From Desertivirga xinjiangensis (GTDB lineage Bacteria; Bacteroidota; Bacteroidia; Sphingobacteriales; Sphingobacteriaceae), in NCBI RefSeq assembly GCF_024436435.1, contig NZ_JAFMZP010000003.1, positions 124,001-188,000 on the forward strand: a stretch of DNA of 64,000 nucleotides, in the 5' to 3' direction. Shown here piece after piece: positions 17,675-26,005 of this stretch. The notes below the pieces were generated by a model that had not been told where the DNA came from, ran no database searches, and saw nothing but the letters and a program-made list of their open reading frames with translations. The translations under genes were made by a program, and so were the position numbers. Numbering within the stretch: the stretch's first letter is position 1; each line of letters starts with the position of its first letter.

Positions 17675-18517
17675 TTACTTTCTTAATTCTTGTAATTTCT
17701 GTTCTACTAATCTGTCAACCGACGGATCAGCAGCCAGTTCTTTACCTTTTGTATATGCAGCAATTGCATTTTCTTTGTCACCAAGATTCTCATAAGCCAT
17801 AGCCAGATAAAGCCATGTCTCCGGTTTTGGTTCTTTAGCTATCACCGTTTTAAAACGGTCCACAGCTTTTGCAAACTGACCTGACTTCATTGAAAACAAC
17901 CCCAGATTCATATTTGCATTGATGTTTTCAGGATCCTTTTTCACTACTTCAAGCAGAAGCTGGATTCCCTGCATTGGATTGGGAGTTCCGCTTACATAAG
18001 CTACTCCTAAACCTGTCTTTGCCTCAAGGCTTTCTGGCTGAAGTTCGAGAGCCTTTTGATAGGAGGAAATCGCCTTTTGCACAAGTGCCGGCTGGGCCAA
18101 ACTATCAGAGGACATCTGATAAGCGCTGGTAAAAAGATCACCAGCCTTTAGCCAATCCGGATATCCATTACTTGATTGAGCTATAGCTTCATAATAGAAA
18201 GCACTGGGCGCAGGAATATTTACATCATTCCACTTTTCCGCTAGCTGTCTCTGAACACCAGCTTTATTTGAGGCGTCGGCCTTTTTCAACTGGCTTTCAA
18301 GATCTGTGATTTGCTGCGACATATTTGAACTGAGGTTCTGTTTTCCCGCTTCAGATACACTTTCTAAAGAAATCGATGCAACTTGAGTAGCAGCTTCCGC
18401 GCCTTCACCCGCATGCTGGCCTTCCTCTTTGACTAAACCTTTAATGTCCAGTGAAAATAATAGCCCCATCAGCAAAACTACTAATCCAATTACAGCTATT
18501 TGTTTTCCTTTTAACAT
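17675..18517 (-). CDS. membrane-anchored TPR protein
   Basis: A 280-residue protein with one N-terminal membrane helix (about 7-24) followed by a periplasmic or extracytoplasmic helical part. Tetratricopeptide repeats are visible from about residue 150: AISSYQKALELQPESLEAKTG, LLLEVVKKDPENINANMNLG, AVDRFKTVIAKEPKPETWLYL and AIAAYTKGKELAAD. Such proteins act as protein-interaction scaffolds; the partner is unknown. It is 12 bases downstream of the HU-family gene. Confidence 0.85.
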   Translation of the reverse strand: MLKGKQIAVIGLVVLLMGLLFSLDIKGLVKEEGQHAGEGAEAATQVASISLESVSEAGKQNLSSNMSQQITDLESQLKKADASNKAGVQRQLAEKWNDVNIPAPSAFYYEAIAQSSNGYPDWLKAGDLFTSAYQMSSDSLAQPALVQKAISSYQKALELQPESLEAKTGLGVAYVSGTPNPMQGIQLLLEVVKKDPENINANMNLGLFSMKSGQFAKAVDRFKTVIAKEPKPETWLYLAMAYENLGDKENAIAAYTKGKELAADPSVDRLVEQKLQELRK

Positions 18518-18529
18518 CTTTTGGCTTTT

Positions 18530-18862
18530 TTACGCTTCTGCACTTGCTGCCGCTTCTGCTGCCGCAGCCGCTAATTTTGTAACGTTTCCGTTCTTAACTT
18601 TTTCTACAAATACTTTTGCAGGCTTAAAGCTTGGAACAAAATGTTCAGGGATAATGATAGCGGTATTTTTTGAGATGTTACGTGCAGTTTTTGTTGCCCT
18701 TTTCTTAACTACAAAACTCCCAAAACCTCTTACATACACATTCTCGCCTTGTACCATTGAATTTTTTACCACCTTAAAAAACGCCTCTACCGCTTCTTGT
18801 ACATCTAACTTCTCTATACCAGTTTTTCCTGATATCTCTGCGATAATTTCTGCCTTAGTCAT
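18530..18862 (-). CDS. HU/IHF-family DNA-binding protein with Ala-rich tail
   Basis: A 110-residue nucleoid protein. The HU/IHF fold is complete: MTKAEIIAEISGKTGI, an alpha-helical dimerisation part, NVYVRGFGSFVVKKRATKTARN (start of the DNA-binding arm) and VPSFKPAKVF. Beyond the usual end there is a tail of about 14 residues made of Ala, Glu and Ser. A promoter box lies 50 bases upstream. Confidence 0.93.
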   Translation of the reverse strand: MTKAEIIAEISGKTGIEKLDVQEAVEAFFKVVKNSMVQGENVYVRGFGSFVVKKRATKTARNISKNTAIIIPEHFVPSFKPAKVFVEKVKNGNVTKLAAAAAEAAASAEA

Positions 18863-18911
18863 GTCTTATTGAGTTAAACTATTTCGTAAATACTTAATTG
18901 TTTTGGGGTTG

Positions 18912-18942
18912 CAAAAGTATTGCTTTAAATCGAATTCGTAAA
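18912..18942 (-). promoter_or_regulatory. promoter of the HU-TPR-basic protein-rng group
   Basis: On the minus strand TACTTTTG (18919-18912) matches the -7 consensus TAnnTTTG, with TTTA 19 bases upstream. The predicted 5' leader to the HU start is about 43 bases. Confidence 0.6.
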
Positions 18943-19022
18943 ATAAAGTCAATATTTTTTTAAAAGCTTCGTTTTAAACCTTCCTGCTACCTTTGCAAAA
19001 GCTAAAAAGCGAACGAAAAATA

Positions 19023-20081
19023 ATGAGTTTTATTACTGAAATCATCGGGTGGTATCGACAGAACAAAAGAGACCTGCCATGGAGGAATACTTCTGACCCA
19101 TACATCATTTGGTTATCAGAAATTATTCTCCAGCAAACCCGGGTAGAACAAGGAATGCCTTATTTTCATCGCTTTGCGGAGCGGTTCCCCACTGTTTCGG
19201 ATTTCGCCGGGGCTAATGAGGAAGAGATTCTTAAGCTCTGGCAGGGGCTAGGATATTACTCCCGGGGGAGAAATATGCACCACACTGCACAACTTGTCAT
19301 GGAGCAGCACGCAGGTTACTTTCCCAGGAAGTACGACGAGCTTATAAAACTGAAGGGAGTGGGCGAGTATACAGCGGCTGCAATCTCTTCATTCTCTTCA
19401 AATGAAGCAAAAGCGGTTGTTGACGGAAATGTCTTTCGTTTGCTTTCGCGTTACTTTGGCATCCATGAGCCGATAAATTCAAGCAAAGCCAAAAAGATCT
19501 TCACAGATCTGGCCAATGAGCTCATTGACAAAGATCAACCGGGGCTCAGCAATCAGGCGCTAATGGAATTCGGCTCTCTGCAATGCCGCCCTAAAAATCC
19601 TCTCTGTGAAAGTTGTGTGTTGCGTCTCTCTTGTGAAGCCTTTATGAAAGGGCTCACTGCAACACTTCCTAAAAAATTAAAGAAACAACCAGCAAAAAAC
19701 AGGTTCTTCAACTATGTAATAGCAGCAAAAAATAACCAGATACTCTTTAACAAACGAGGTCCCAACGACATTTGGCAAAATCTCTATGAGTTTCCGTTGA
19801 TAGAATCTGAAAAAGCGCTTACTTCTTTAGAGCTACTGCGATCTTCGGAATTTCAAAAGTTATTCGGGAAAAATGCCATAGTCAGATACGAGTATGGTCC
19901 GGTAAAACACGTTTTAAGCCATCAGCGTATCCAGGCGAAGTACATCTTCATCGAAAATTTCAAAGACTACTATTCAGAACAAAAAGCGTGGTTCTACACT
20001 GATATCGAGGAACTTGACAAGTTCCCAAGCCCCAAAATTATTTTTGCGTTTTTGAAAAACTTTCATACATTGTTTACTTAA
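19023..20081 (+). CDS. mutY: A/G-specific adenine glycosylase
   Basis: A 352-residue base-excision repair enzyme that removes adenine opposite 8-oxoG. Visible: RDLPWRNTSDPY, EIILQQTRV (catalytic Glu), the helix-hairpin-helix LKGVGEYTAAAISSF, VDGNVFR (catalytic Asp) and the [4Fe-4S] loop CRPKNPLCESCVLRLSC. The C-terminal part is the NUDIX-like 8-oxoG recognition domain (about 230-350). A -7-like box TACCTTTG at 18988-18995 overlaps an upstream in-frame start, so the ATG at 19023 is chosen. ssb follows after 15 bases. Confidence 0.95.
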   Translation: MSFITEIIGWYRQNKRDLPWRNTSDPYIIWLSEIILQQTRVEQGMPYFHRFAERFPTVSDFAGANEEEILKLWQGLGYYSRGRNMHHTAQLVMEQHAGYFPRKYDELIKLKGVGEYTAAAISSFSSNEAKAVVDGNVFRLLSRYFGIHEPINSSKAKKIFTDLANELIDKDQPGLSNQALMEFGSLQCRPKNPLCESCVLRLSCEAFMKGLTATLPKKLKKQPAKNRFFNYVIAAKNNQILFNKRGPNDIWQNLYEFPLIESEKALTSLELLRSSEFQKLFGKNAIVRYEYGPVKHVLSHQRIQAKYIFIENFKDYYSEQKAWFYTDIEELDKFPSPKIIFAFLKNFHTLFT

Positions 20082-20096
20082 ATTAACACATAACAC

Positions 20097-20534
20097 ATGT
20101 CTGGAGTAAATAAAGTAATATTAGTTGGATACCTGGGAAAGGACCCGGAGATCCGGCATCTTGAAGCAAATACATCTGTAGCTGCTTTCACCCTGGCAAC
20201 AACAGAAACTTACACCAACAAAGAGGGGAAACGAGTTGATCAGACCGAATGGCATAATGTTGTTGCCTGGAGAGGGCTAGCTGAAATTGCTGCTAAATAT
20301 CTTCAAAAAGGCAAACAGGTCTATATTGAGGGCAAAATTAGATCCAGATCTTACGATGATAAAGATGGCAATAAGCGCTACGTCACTGAAATCGTGGCAG
20401 ACACACTTACTCTTCTTGGAAAAAAAGATGATCAGAATGGTCAGCAATCTGATGAACGTACTACCGGCACTCCCAAACCGGACGATCAGCTGGCTGAAAT
20501 ACACAGGACTCCTGCTGATGATTTGCCCTTTTAA
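20097..20534 (+). CDS. ssb: single-stranded DNA-binding protein
   Basis: A 145-residue SSB with an OB fold at 1-110 (VNKVILVGYLGKDPEIR, EWHNVVAWRGLAEIAAKYLQKGKQVYIEGKIRSRSY). A flexible linker follows, then the acidic protein-interaction tip DDLPF. It coats ssDNA and recruits repair proteins. It is co-oriented with mutY and followed by a strong terminator. Confidence 0.96.
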   Translation: MSGVNKVILVGYLGKDPEIRHLEANTSVAAFTLATTETYTNKEGKRVDQTEWHNVVAWRGLAEIAAKYLQKGKQVYIEGKIRSRSYDDKDGNKRYVTEIVADTLTLLGKKDDQNGQQSDERTTGTPKPDDQLAEIHRTPADDLPF

Positions 20535-20541
20535 ACTCATA

Positions 20542-20575
20542 AGTAGCAGAGATTGATAATCTCTGCTACTTTCTT
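20542..20575 (+). terminator. intrinsic terminator after ssb
   Basis: AGTAGCAGAGAT (20542-20553) pairs perfectly with ATCTCTGCTACT (20559-20570), followed by TTCTT. Confidence 0.85.
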
Positions 20576-20631
20576 CAGTTTAGCCCAGTCTAATTTCTTG
20601 ACTTACAGATGAATAAAATTTTTAATTCATC

Positions 20632-20663
20632 TTGTAATAGTTCCTTTTTATTCAATACTTTTG
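20632..20663 (+). promoter_or_regulatory. predicted promoter of the arginine operon
   Basis: TACTTTTG (20656-20663) matches the Bacteroidota -7 element, with TTG at 20632-20634 about 21 bases upstream. Transcription would begin near 20670, leaving a leader RNA of about 285 bases before the first structural gene. Confidence 0.65.
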
Positions 20664-20705
20664 CAGCGTTAACTTTTGTAGTTTACTGTAAGTCAAAGCA
20701 CAAGA

Positions 20706-20837
20706 ATGAACGTATCTTCCATCAATATCACAACAGCAACAACAGCGGCAACAGCCTATGTATGCGTTATGGTACGTCCTAAATACAGTGAAAAGTTAAT
20801 TTTTCGTCCCCGACGACCTTTTATGCCCAGATTTTGA
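20706..20837 (+). CDS. possible 43-residue leader peptide of the arginine operon
   Basis: An ORF inside the long untranslated leader. It starts MNVSSINITTATTAATAYVC; residues 8-17 are a Thr/Ala run, and the second half is Arg/Pro-rich (Arg at 24, 34, 36, 37 and 42). The codons for Arg34-Pro-Arg-Arg37 overlap bases that can form alternative hairpins with downstream RNA (see 20806-20878), the arrangement expected for ribosome-mediated attenuation. No known family was recognised and translation is unproven. Confidence 0.45.
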   Translation: MNVSSINITTATTAATAYVCVMVRPKYSEKLIFRPRRPFMPRF

Positions 20838-20878
20838 TTCTTTTATCGGGCGACCTTACCTATATCCCTATTCGGGGA
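20806..20878 (+). promoter_or_regulatory. alternative hairpins in the arginine-operon leader
   Basis: GTCCCCGA (20806-20813) can pair with TCGGGCGAC (20846-20854, one bulge), or its TCCCCGA part with TCGGGGA (20872-20878, perfect 7 bp). The two structures exclude each other. A weak terminator-like stem follows (AAAGAC 20910-20915 with GTCTTT 20926-20931, then TT). Regulation by arginine or its charged tRNA is inferred. Confidence 0.4.
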
Positions 20879-20954
20879 ATGTTAATTAATTAAATTTCTG
20901 GCATAAAGCAAAGACAACAAATAAAGTCTTTTTCCGTATCAAACGGATTTTGAA

Positions 20955-21620
20955 ATGAACCAAAACGATTTCTCTATAGTAGTAGCATCTGAAGCGCATG
21001 CCGGGTATGCAGAACAGATATGTGATGAAATGGCTGAATCGGCGAAAGCCCGTGGTACAGGTATTGCGCGCAGAAGCCCTGAATATGTAGCAGATAAAAT
21101 GCGCGAGGGGAAAGCTGTAATCGCTTTGCACAAAGATGGTACCTGGGCAGGATTTTGCTATATTGAAACATGGAGCCATGGAAGTTTTGTAGCCAATTCC
21201 GGCTTAATTGTGAACCCTCTTTACCGCAAAGCAGGTTTAGCCAAAGCTATCAAAAGAAGAATTTTCGCTCTTTCCCGCGAAAAATATCCAGACGCTAAAA
21301 TATTCGGTTTGACCACCGGCCTTGCCGTTATGAAAATAAACTCCGAATTAGGTTACGAACCAGTAACTTATTCAGAGCTCACCCAGGATGAAAACTTCTG
21401 GAAAGGCTGCCAAAGTTGTGTAAACTTTGATATCCTGACCATGAAAGAACGCAAAAACTGTTTATGTACAGCAATGCTTTTCGACCCGGTAGAAAAAGCA
21501 AAAGAGGCCGAAGAGAAAGCGAAAGAAATGACGCATAAAGCTACTTTGCTCGAACGCATTGAAGAATCAATCAGGCGTTCGGTAAAAGTTTTCGCATCAG
21601 TAATTAATCTTGTTCCTTAA
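20955..21620 (+). CDS. GNAT acyltransferase, probable N-acyl(succinyl)glutamate synthase
   Basis: A 221-residue GNAT-fold protein, first structural gene of the arginine operon. The acyl-CoA loop is around GLIVNPLYRKAGLAKAIKRRIF. No classical ArgA or ArgJ gene is in the operon, and GNAT proteins at this position in Bacteroidota have been linked by genetics to the N-acylglutamate synthase step. So it probably acylates glutamate, with succinyl-CoA if the pathway is succinylated as argF' suggests. A Cys-rich patch at about 156-177 (GCQSC, then NCLC) could bind metal or sense redox. A charged helical tail of about 45 residues (EKAKEAEEKAKEM) extends beyond the GNAT core. Confidence 0.75.
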   Translation: MNQNDFSIVVASEAHAGYAEQICDEMAESAKARGTGIARRSPEYVADKMREGKAVIALHKDGTWAGFCYIETWSHGSFVANSGLIVNPLYRKAGLAKAIKRRIFALSREKYPDAKIFGLTTGLAVMKINSELGYEPVTYSELTQDENFWKGCQSCVNFDILTMKERKNCLCTAMLFDPVEKAKEAEEKAKEMTHKATLLERIEESIRRSVKVFASVINLVP

Positions 21621-21637
21621 TACTTACACTTAATAAA

Positions 21638-22834
21638 ATGAAGAAGAAAGTTGTTTTAGCTTTTAGCGGTGGATTAGATACATCATATTGTGCTATTTAC
21701 CTGTCTAAAGACTTAGATCTTGAAGTACATTCAGTTATTGTAGATACTGGAGGGTTCAGCAAAGAAGAACTTGAACATATTGAAAAACGTGCTTATGCAT
21801 TAGGCGTTGCTTCTCACCATGCTGTTGATGCAGTTGATGGATATTATAATAGCTCAATCCGATACCTGATCTATGGAAATGTTCTCAAAAACAACACTTA
21901 TCCTCTTTCTGTAAGTGCCGAGCGGGTTACACAGGCTACTGCCATAGCAGAATATGCCAAAGAGATTGGAGCAGATTATGTTGCTCATGGTTCTACTGGT
22001 GCGGGAAATGATCAGGTTCGTTTCGACATGATCTTCAACATTTTATGTCCTGAAGTTAAGATTATTACCCCTATCCGTGATTTAAAGCTGTCCCGCGAAG
22101 CCGAAATTGACTATCTTAAATCTCACGGTGTTGAATTTAATTTCGAAAAGGCTCAGTATTCAATTAACAAAGGCATCTGGGGCACATCTGTAGGAGGAAA
22201 GGAAACTTTAAACTCCAAAGGAATCTTGCCCGAAGAAGCCTGGCCCACGCAAGTAACAAAAACCGGTACTGAAGAACTGGTTTTAGAATTTGACAAGGGA
22301 GAGCTAATTGCTGTAAACGGTGAGAAATTCTCACATCCAGCAAAAGCAATAAAGTCTTTGCAGGAAATTGTTGCACCTTATGGTATTGGCCGCGATATAC
22401 ATGTTGGAGACACTATCATTGGAATCAAGGGCCGGGTAGGATTTGAGGCAGCGGCTCCAATGGTGATTATCAAGGCCCATCATACACTCGAAAAACATAC
22501 ACTTACCAAGTGGCAGTTAAGCTGGAAAGATCAGCTGGCGATGTTTTATGGAAACTGGATGCATGAAGGCCAGTTTCATGATCCGGTTATGAGAAACATG
22601 GAAGCCTTCCTTACCGACACTCAGAAAACGGTATCAGGAAAAGTATTCGTCCAATTAATGCCTTACCGCTTTCAGATCATCGGCATAGAATCAGAACACG
22701 ATTTGATGTCAAGCAAATTTGGAAGTTATGGTGAGATGAACGAAGGGTACACCGGTGAGGATGTTAAAGGGTTTTCGAAAATTTTCGGAAACCAGGTTAA
22801 AATTTATCATAAGGTGAATCAGGATGCAAATTAA
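21638..22834 (+). CDS. argG: argininosuccinate synthase
   Basis: A 398-residue enzyme that joins citrulline and aspartate using ATP. The P-loop AFSGGLDTSYC near the N-terminus, YVAHGSTGAGNDQVRFD and WGTSVGG are the family marks. Length is typical. It starts 17 bases after the GNAT gene. Its last codons and stop are contained in a 22-base sequence repeated at the start of argC, indicating that the two genes once overlapped. Confidence 0.96.
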   Translation: MKKKVVLAFSGGLDTSYCAIYLSKDLDLEVHSVIVDTGGFSKEELEHIEKRAYALGVASHHAVDAVDGYYNSSIRYLIYGNVLKNNTYPLSVSAERVTQATAIAEYAKEIGADYVAHGSTGAGNDQVRFDMIFNILCPEVKIITPIRDLKLSREAEIDYLKSHGVEFNFEKAQYSINKGIWGTSVGGKETLNSKGILPEEAWPTQVTKTGTEELVLEFDKGELIAVNGEKFSHPAKAIKSLQEIVAPYGIGRDIHVGDTIIGIKGRVGFEAAAPMVIIKAHHTLEKHTLTKWQLSWKDQLAMFYGNWMHEGQFHDPVMRNMEAFLTDTQKTVSGKVFVQLMPYRFQIIGIESEHDLMSSKFGSYGEMNEGYTGEDVKGFSKIFGNQVKIYHKVNQDAN

Positions 22835-22890
22835 AGCTCACCATTATTTTTTATTTTTCAATCTAAATAATCAGGATGCAAATTAAAGCT
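22817..22890 (+). repeat. 22-base direct repeat at the argG/argC junction
   Basis: The same 22 bases (starting AATCAGGATGCAAATT) occur at 22817-22838 and 22869-22890. In the first copy they hold the end and stop of argG plus a second-frame ATGCAAATTAAAGCT, identical to the real argC start in the second copy. The first ATG opens a 20-codon mini-ORF (22824-22886) that ends on the argG-type stop of the second copy. This looks like a tandem duplication of an ancestral overlapping junction. Confidence 0.9.
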
Positions 22891-23856
22891 GGTATAGTAG
22901 GCGGTGCAGGATATACAGGAGGTGAATTACTTCGCCTCCTGGTCAATCATCCCAATGTGGATATCTCTTTTGTACACAGCAATAGCAACGCAGGCAATTA
23001 CATATATGATATCCACACGGATCTGATCGGTGACACGGATCTTAAGTTTTCATCTGAATTGTCTGAGGATATCGATGTACTCTTTCTTTGCGTAGGACAT
23101 GGCGATGCCAGAAAGTTCCTGGAAGCAAACCCTATTGATGATAAAATCAGGATCATTGATTTGAGTCAGGATTTTAGATTGGAGAATAAATCCGCTTTAC
23201 AAAATAAACGTTTCGTTTACGGCTTGCCGGAGTTAAGGAAATCGGAAATTCAATCCACCAGAAATATTGCCAACCCAGGTTGCTTTGCTACCTGCCTGCA
23301 ACTAGCACTTCTCCCCCTGGCAAAAGCGGCGCTATTGAAATCAGAAATTCATATCTCTGCAACAACTGGATCAACAGGAGCTGGTCAAAGCCTTTCTTCA
23401 ACCTCACATTTCAGTTGGAGAAATAATAATCTTTCTGTTTATAAAGCATTTGAACACCAGCATTTAAACGAAATTGGCGAGAGCATTAAGTACCTTCAAT
23501 CTACGTTTGCTTCCGACATCAGCTTTATCCCTTACAGGGGTGATTTCACCCGGGGCATCATGGCCACTGTTTATACAGATTGCGATCTTAGCCAGGAGGA
23601 CCTGGATAAACTTTACGGAGATTATTATGCTGATCATGCATTTACACATGTCAGCAAAAAAAATATCGACTTAAAGCAAGTCGTAAATACGAATAAATGC
23701 CTGCTGCATGTTGAAAAACACGGCAATAAAGTGATGATATTAAGCGTCATCGATAACTTATTAAAAGGAGCATCCGGCCAGGCCGTTCAAAACATGAACC
23801 TTATGTTTGGACTTGACGAAAAAGCTGGACTACGGCTGAAAGCACAGGCCTTTTAA
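22876..23856 (+). CDS. argC: N-acyl-gamma-glutamyl-phosphate reductase
   Basis: A 326-residue NADPH-dependent reductase. GIVGGAGYTGGELLRLLVNHP is the nucleotide-binding loop, NPGCFAT holds the catalytic Cys, and the TGSTGAG segment follows. It reduces N-acylglutamyl phosphate to the semialdehyde. The start used is the second copy of the duplicated junction, which alone stays in frame with the protein. Confidence 0.95.
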   Translation: MQIKAGIVGGAGYTGGELLRLLVNHPNVDISFVHSNSNAGNYIYDIHTDLIGDTDLKFSSELSEDIDVLFLCVGHGDARKFLEANPIDDKIRIIDLSQDFRLENKSALQNKRFVYGLPELRKSEIQSTRNIANPGCFATCLQLALLPLAKAALLKSEIHISATTGSTGAGQSLSSTSHFSWRNNNLSVYKAFEHQHLNEIGESIKYLQSTFASDISFIPYRGDFTRGIMATVYTDCDLSQEDLDKLYGDYYADHAFTHVSKKNIDLKQVVNTNKCLLHVEKHGNKVMILSVIDNLLKGASGQAVQNMNLMFGLDEKAGLRLKAQAF

Positions 23857-23874
23857 TTTTAAAACCCTACACAT

Positions 23875-25029
23875 ATGAAACTATTCGACGTTTACCCTCT
23901 CAACAATATTGAAATTGTAAAAGGACAGGGAAGTTTAGTTTGGGATAATCAAGGTCAGGAATATCTGGATTTATACGGGGGGCATGCTGTAATCTCTATT
24001 GGGCATACCCATCCTCATTATGTCTCCCGTCTTACCGATCAACTTAACAAACTGGGTTTTTATTCCAACTCCGTTCAGATCCCTCTACAGCAGGCCTTGG
24101 CAGAAAAGCTCGGACAAGTTTCGGGCAAGACGGATTATCAACTCTTTCTAGTTAGTTCTGGTGCTGAAGCAAACGAAAATGCGCTTAAACTCGCTTCCTT
24201 CTACAACGAACGGAAGAAAGTTATCGCTTTTAGAGGTGCCTTTCACGGACGTACGTCACTCGCTGTTGCTGTTACAGACAATCCTAAAATTGTTGCTCCG
24301 GTTAACCAAACGGAAAATGTAATTTTTCTTCCCCATAATGATGAGGCTGCCCTTGAGCTGGCTTTTGCAAAAGAAGGAAATGAAATATCAGCAGTAATCA
24401 TAGAAGGGATTCAGGGAGTTGGCGGCATTAAAGTTGCCTCCGCGACTTTCCTTCAAAAAATACGCTCCTTGTGTGACCAGTATAATGCGGTGTTCATAGC
24501 AGATTCTGTACAGTGCGGTTATGGCCGGACAGGAGACTTCTACTCTCATGACTTTGCTGGCATAGACGCTGATATTTATACAATGGCCAAAGGAATGGGA
24601 AATGGCTTTCCTATCGGCGGTATCTCTATATCTCCTAAATTCAAGCCATGGCATGGTATGCTAGGAACCACGTTCGGCGGTAACCACTTGGCCTGTGCAG
24701 CAGCATTGGCAGTTCTGGAAGTAATTGAACAAGACGATTTACTAGAGAACGCCTCTGAAGTAGGCTCATACCTAATCACCGAATTGCGAAAATTCAGCCA
24801 GGTAAAAGAAGTAAGAGGAAGAGGGTTGATGATAGGCATCGACCTGTCAGAAGAATTCAGCCATGTTAAGAAAGACCTTCTTTTTAAACATCATATTTTT
24901 ACTGGCGAAGCTAAACCAAACGTAATTCGTTTATTGCCGGCATTGAACTTACAAAAGGCACATGCAGATAGGTTTTTGGAGGCTTTTAGTTTAGCAGTTG
25001 CCGCAGAGCCTGTAACGACCGGTCTTTAA
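23875..25029 (+). CDS. argD: N-acylornithine aminotransferase
   Basis: A 384-residue class III PLP aminotransferase forming N-acylornithine. Visible: the SSGAEANENALKLA loop, FHGRTSLAVAVT, IIEGIQGVGGI, ADSVQCGYGRTGDF and the PLP Lys in TMAKGMGNGFPIGG. Full length for ArgD. It is 18 bases after argC. Confidence 0.94.
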   Translation: MKLFDVYPLNNIEIVKGQGSLVWDNQGQEYLDLYGGHAVISIGHTHPHYVSRLTDQLNKLGFYSNSVQIPLQQALAEKLGQVSGKTDYQLFLVSSGAEANENALKLASFYNERKKVIAFRGAFHGRTSLAVAVTDNPKIVAPVNQTENVIFLPHNDEAALELAFAKEGNEISAVIIEGIQGVGGIKVASATFLQKIRSLCDQYNAVFIADSVQCGYGRTGDFYSHDFAGIDADIYTMAKGMGNGFPIGGISISPKFKPWHGMLGTTFGGNHLACAAALAVLEVIEQDDLLENASEVGSYLITELRKFSQVKEVRGRGLMIGIDLSEEFSHVKKDLLFKHHIFTGEAKPNVIRLLPALNLQKAHADRFLEAFSLAVAAEPVTTGL

Positions 25030-25045
25030 TCTAAAAAACTTAAGA

Positions 25046-26005
25046 ATGAAATTATTTACTTCAGTACATGATGTTCAGAACGTTCCTGCGCTTGTAAAGG
25101 AAGCATTGGAGCTAAAAAATACCCCTTTTGCCTTTAAGGAGCTTGGCCGGAATAAAACAATAGGATTAATCTTTTTGAACCCATCCTTACGAACCCGGCT
25201 AAGCACTCAAAAAGCCGCTCTGAATTTAGGCATGACTCCAATTGTGATGAATATTGACAAGGAGGGCTGGGCTCTTGAAACTCGTGACGGAGTGATCATG
25301 AACGGAACAACTGTAGAACATATCCGTGAAGCAGCTGGTGTAATGGGGGAATATTGTGATATCCTGGGAATACGTTCATTTCCCGGCTTGAAAGACCGCG
25401 AAGAAGATTACAGCGAAGATATATTTAACAAGTTCATCAGGTTTAGTGGCAAACCTGTGGTTAGTCTGGAGAGTGCGACCCGTCATCCACTACAAAGCCT
25501 TGCCGACTTAATAACAATTGAAGAGCACAAAAAGGTTGCACGACCGAAGGTAGTTCTAACCTGGGCTCCTCATGTGAAGCCTCTTCCTCAGGCTGTACCC
25601 AATTCATTCGCCGAGTGGATGTGCAAGGCTCAGACCGAAGGAATGATCGACTTCGTGATCACTCACCCGAAAGGATATGAACTGGCCGAACAATTTACTC
25701 CCGGCGCGCACATCACCTACAACCAGGATGAGGCTTTAGCTGGTGCTGAGTTTATTTACGCAAAAAACTGGTCAAGTTATAAAGACTATGGCAAGATCTT
25801 AACTGAAGGTGATGGCTGGATGATGGACCTGGAAAAGCTCAAGATCACGAATGCCGCAAAAGTTATGCATTGCCTTCCAGTACGCCGTGATCTCGAACTT
25901 GGCTCTGATATTCTCGACAGCGAACATTCCTTAGTTATTAAAGAAGCAGGTAACCGGGTTTGGGCAGCTCAGGCGGTCCTCAAAAACATTCTGGAGGAAT
26001 TGTAA
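25046..26005 (+). CDS. argF': N-succinyl/acetylornithine carbamoyltransferase
   Basis: A 319-residue transcarbamylase. FLNPSLRTRLST is the carbamoyl-phosphate loop (family STRTR variant), and the NIDKEGW, MNGTTVEHIRE and HCLPVRR segments match the acylornithine branch (AOTCase/SOTCase), not classic OTCase. At the position where Xanthomonas AOTCase has Glu92 and the B. fragilis enzyme Pro90, this protein has Val90. In published mutants, loss of that Glu switches preference to N-succinylornithine. The stop overlaps the argB start (TAATG). Confidence 0.93.
   Translation: MKLFTSVHDVQNVPALVKEALELKNTPFAFKELGRNKTIGLIFLNPSLRTRLSTQKAALNLGMTPIVMNIDKEGWALETRDGVIMNGTTVEHIREAAGVMGEYCDILGIRSFPGLKDREEDYSEDIFNKFIRFSGKPVVSLESATRHPLQSLADLITIEEHKKVARPKVVLTWAPHVKPLPQAVPNSFAEWMCKAQTEGMIDFVITHPKGYELAEQFTPGAHITYNQDEALAGAEFIYAKNWSSYKDYGKILTEGDGWMMDLEKLKITNAAKVMHCLPVRRDLELGSDILDSEHSLVIKEAGNRVWAAQAVLKNILEEL

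Noticed and set aside
18429-18872. 147-codon plus-strand ORF across the HU gene
   Set aside because: Antisense to HU and the TPR gene start; Ala/Thr/Phe-rich as expected from the reverse of Ala/Lys/Glu codons.
25993-25997. GGAGG before argB as a Shine-Dalgarno site
   Set aside because: These bases encode Leu-Glu-Glu of argF' and the genome generally lacks SD use, so it may be coincidence.
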